Source: an uncultured Sphingomonadaceae bacterium
GTDB taxonomy: Bacteria > Pseudomonadota > Alphaproteobacteria > Sphingomonadales > Sphingomonadaceae
Direction: 5' to 3'
DNA length: 5,511 bases
Assembly (NCBI GenBank): GCA_938003725.1
Contig: CALKXX010000094.1
Span: 1 to 5,511 of the forward strand
Part shown: piece by piece, positions 5,367 through 5,511 of the stretch
How the letters are laid out: each line of letters starts with the position of its first letter
Numbering within the stretch: the first letter of the stretch is position 1
Program-made: the position numbers and the translations under genes
The notes under the pieces: model-generated
What the model was told of the DNA's origin: nothing
Database searches by the model: none
The model's input: the letters and a program-made list of their open reading frames with translations, nothing else

Positions 5367-5511
5367 AAGGCAGCGAATGGTTTGGGCTATCTGATCAGAT
5401 TTTAAGATTTTCAGATTGGATTGACCCCCCAAAGGTCGGTCCGCACGTCACTTCTTTACTCTCTGTTCACAAACTGCCCTGTTTTACCCCTCCGATCGCG
5501 GATTTTGGACG
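5367..5511. other. Non-coding tail after bkdB
   Basis: These 145 bases contain no + strand ATG that opens more than five codons and no minus-strand ATG. There is no strong intrinsic terminator. GACC (5423-5426) can pair with GGTC (5434-5437) around CCCCAAA, but no T run follows. Two minus-strand frames are open from the right edge for 14 and 17 codons; either could be the end of a convergent gene, but nothing in them is recognisable. A palindrome and an 8-nt iteration at 5389-5420 are listed separately. Confidence 0.6.
5389..5420. repeat. Palindrome ATCTGATCAGAT followed by an 8-nt tandem iteration
   Basis: ATCTGATCAGAT (5389-5400) is a perfect 12-bp palindrome 22 nt after the bkdB stop. From 5397 the motif AGATT recurs at exact 8-nt spacing: AGATTTTA, AGATTTTC, AGATTGGA. 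ATCTGA (5389-5394) can also pair with TCAGAT (5411-5416), making a weak 6-bp stem with a 16-nt AT-rich loop. It may be a degenerate 3'-end signal, a binding site, or slippage-derived sequence. Confidence 0.4.

Noticed and set aside
5421..5442. TTGACC at 5421 as a -35 box for a downstream gene
   Set aside because: The sequence 16-18 nt downstream is GC-rich with no -10-like hexamer.
5456..5510. Possible C-terminal end of a convergent minus-strand gene
   Set aside because: Only 17 codons are open before TAA, a competing frame is also open for 14 codons, and neither shows a recognisable motif.

Overview
The window comes from a bacterial chromosome, most likely an alphaproteobacterium of the order Sphingomonadales. 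This is inferred from protein character, the moderate GC content (mid-fifties by eye) and gene style; no rRNA or other phylogenetic marker is present to prove it. All recognisable genes lie on the + strand, and no stretch of more than 300 bases lacks a gene. I see no mobile element, CRISPR array, tRNA or rRNA, and no strong sign of horizontal transfer.

Layout. (1) Bases 1-555 hold the 3' two thirds of a thymidylate synthase gene (thyA), cut by the left edge. (2) Bases 621-1625 hold a zinc-independent NADP-dependent medium-chain oxidoreductase of the CurA / prostaglandin-reductase type. (3) Bases 1626-1750 are a 125-bp AT-rich gap with a convincing sigma70-type promoter, a small palindrome at the predicted start site and a short leader hairpin. 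(4) Bases 1751-5366 are a tight three-gene operon encoding the branched-chain 2-oxoacid dehydrogenase complex: E1 alpha (bkdA1), E1 beta (bkdA2) and the dihydrolipoyl acyltransferase E2 (bkdB). Both junctions overlap (TAATG and ATGA), which indicates translational coupling. (5) Bases 5367-5511 are a non-coding tail with a palindrome and a short 8-nt iteration; no gene is identifiable there.

Function. E1 alpha and E1 beta form the thiamine-diphosphate-dependent decarboxylase that acts on the 2-oxoacids derived from valine, leucine and isoleucine. E2 takes the acyl group on its single lipoyl arm and passes it to CoA. The E3 subunit (dihydrolipoamide dehydrogenase), which follows E2 in the Pseudomonas putida bkd operon, is absent here, so the complex probably uses an E3 encoded elsewhere. 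ThyA (dTMP synthesis) and the reductase have no evident pathway link to bkd.

The window is largely ordinary core metabolism and I found no undescribed system. The points most worth a second look are the shortened E3/E1-binding loop in E2, the apparent internal duplication in the E2 linker, the layout of the bkd promoter, and the absence of a linked E3 gene.
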